From the NCBI RefSeq assembly GCF_014699115.1, contig NZ_JACXAD010000003.1, forward strand, positions 186,001 to 250,000: 64,000 nt of DNA. The letters are read 5' to 3'. A model generated the notes under the pieces. It saw nothing but the letters and a program-made list of their open reading frames with translations. It was not told the DNA's origin and did not search any database. The stretch's first letter is position 1. The number at the start of each line of letters is the position of its first letter. The DNA comes from Hymenobacter montanus. Its GTDB lineage: Bacteria > Bacteroidota > Bacteroidia > Cytophagales > Hymenobacteraceae. The translations under genes and the position numbers were made by a program. This document shows positions 63,493-64,000 of the stretch, in pieces.

Positions 63493-63569
63493 GGCGCGGG
63501 CGGTGCAAGCTCACCCCCAGCCCCTCTCCTGAGGAGAGGGGCTGGGGGTGAGCTTGCACCGCCCGCGCC
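63493..63569. repeat. Perfect 77-bp palindrome (38-bp arms, 1-nt centre)
   Basis: GGCGCGGGCGGTGCAAGCTC at the left edge is exactly mirrored to GAGCTTGCACCGCCCGCGCC at the right edge, with CCCCTCTCCTGAGGAGAGGGG at the centre apart from the single G at 63531. It lies 18 bp behind the guaB stop. It could fold into a long hairpin or cruciform. There is no T-tract directly after it, so a simple terminator is less likely. Confidence 0.85.
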
Positions 63570-63587
63570 AAGGGCTAAACTTCCAGC

Positions 63588-64000
<413 letters not shown>

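Overview
The window looks like a chromosomal piece of a Cytophagales bacterium of the Hymenobacter type (Bacteroidota). Housekeeping genes are GC-rich, several promoters fit the Bacteroidota -7 box TAnnTTTG, and the protein families are typical of that group: fused 2-oxoacid dehydrogenase E1, YtxJ, LytTR regulators, DUF3108, DUF2490, DUF4136, DUF3575, and a PPIase/MoxR cluster. The assignment rests on gene content only. I saw no tRNA, rRNA or CRISPR array.

Layout. 1-1.9 kb: rimO (cut by the left edge) and an unknown gene. 1.9-9.45 kb: a mobile island. Two inverted copies of one IS5-type terminus (32 bp, one mismatch, TAA on each outer side) enclose 6.7 kb with a decayed IS5 transposase, a LytS/LytTR two-component pair, two tandem erythromycin-esterase-family lipoproteins and an IS1-family remnant. 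A second IS5-type element with a nonsense-mutated transposase abuts it. 9.5-12.7 kb: pheS and three small secreted proteins. 12.75-14.9 kb: a Tn3-family relic with 38-bp inverted repeats and a 5-bp target duplication, holding the tail of a TnpA, a third internal inverted repeat and two small unknown genes. 15-31 kb: an M16 peptidase, an SMP-30-like lipoprotein, fused E1 alpha-beta, YtxJ, OsmC, lipA, gcvP and a lysine-forming saccharopine dehydrogenase-like gene. LipA, E1 and GcvP all belong to lipoate-dependent chemistry. 31-39.7 kb: small stress-type proteins and lipoproteins (CsbD, paired short lipoproteins, a coiled-coil lipoprotein), DUF2306, and several unknown genes.

39.8-42.6 kb: the rplM-rpsI-rpsB-tsf translation cluster on the minus strand behind a good promoter. 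42.7-54.5 kb: a membrane glycosyltransferase-like protein, an RluA-type pseudouridine synthase, a PhoR/PhoB-like sensor and regulator separated by a divergent outer-membrane gene, DUF2490, DUF3108, recA, an outer-membrane candidate, a GNAT, a lipoprotein and a Crp/Fnr regulator. 54.5-60.1 kb: an envelope-folding cluster (two parvulin-type PPIases, MoxR AAA+ ATPase and a small unknown). 60.4-63.4 kb: a complete partner-switching module (membrane GAF-PP2C phosphatase, STAS antagonist, RsbW-like kinase). 63.6-64 kb: guaB, cut by the right edge.

Intergenic space is rich in short inverted repeats of at least six sequence types. One of them, a GCACCAA-type repeat, also forms the linker inside the fused E1 gene. 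The observations I rate highest are the Ere/LytTR island, the Tn3 relic, the repeat-built E1 linker, the 77-bp palindrome before guaB, and a 40-bp leader shared by three small lipoprotein genes.
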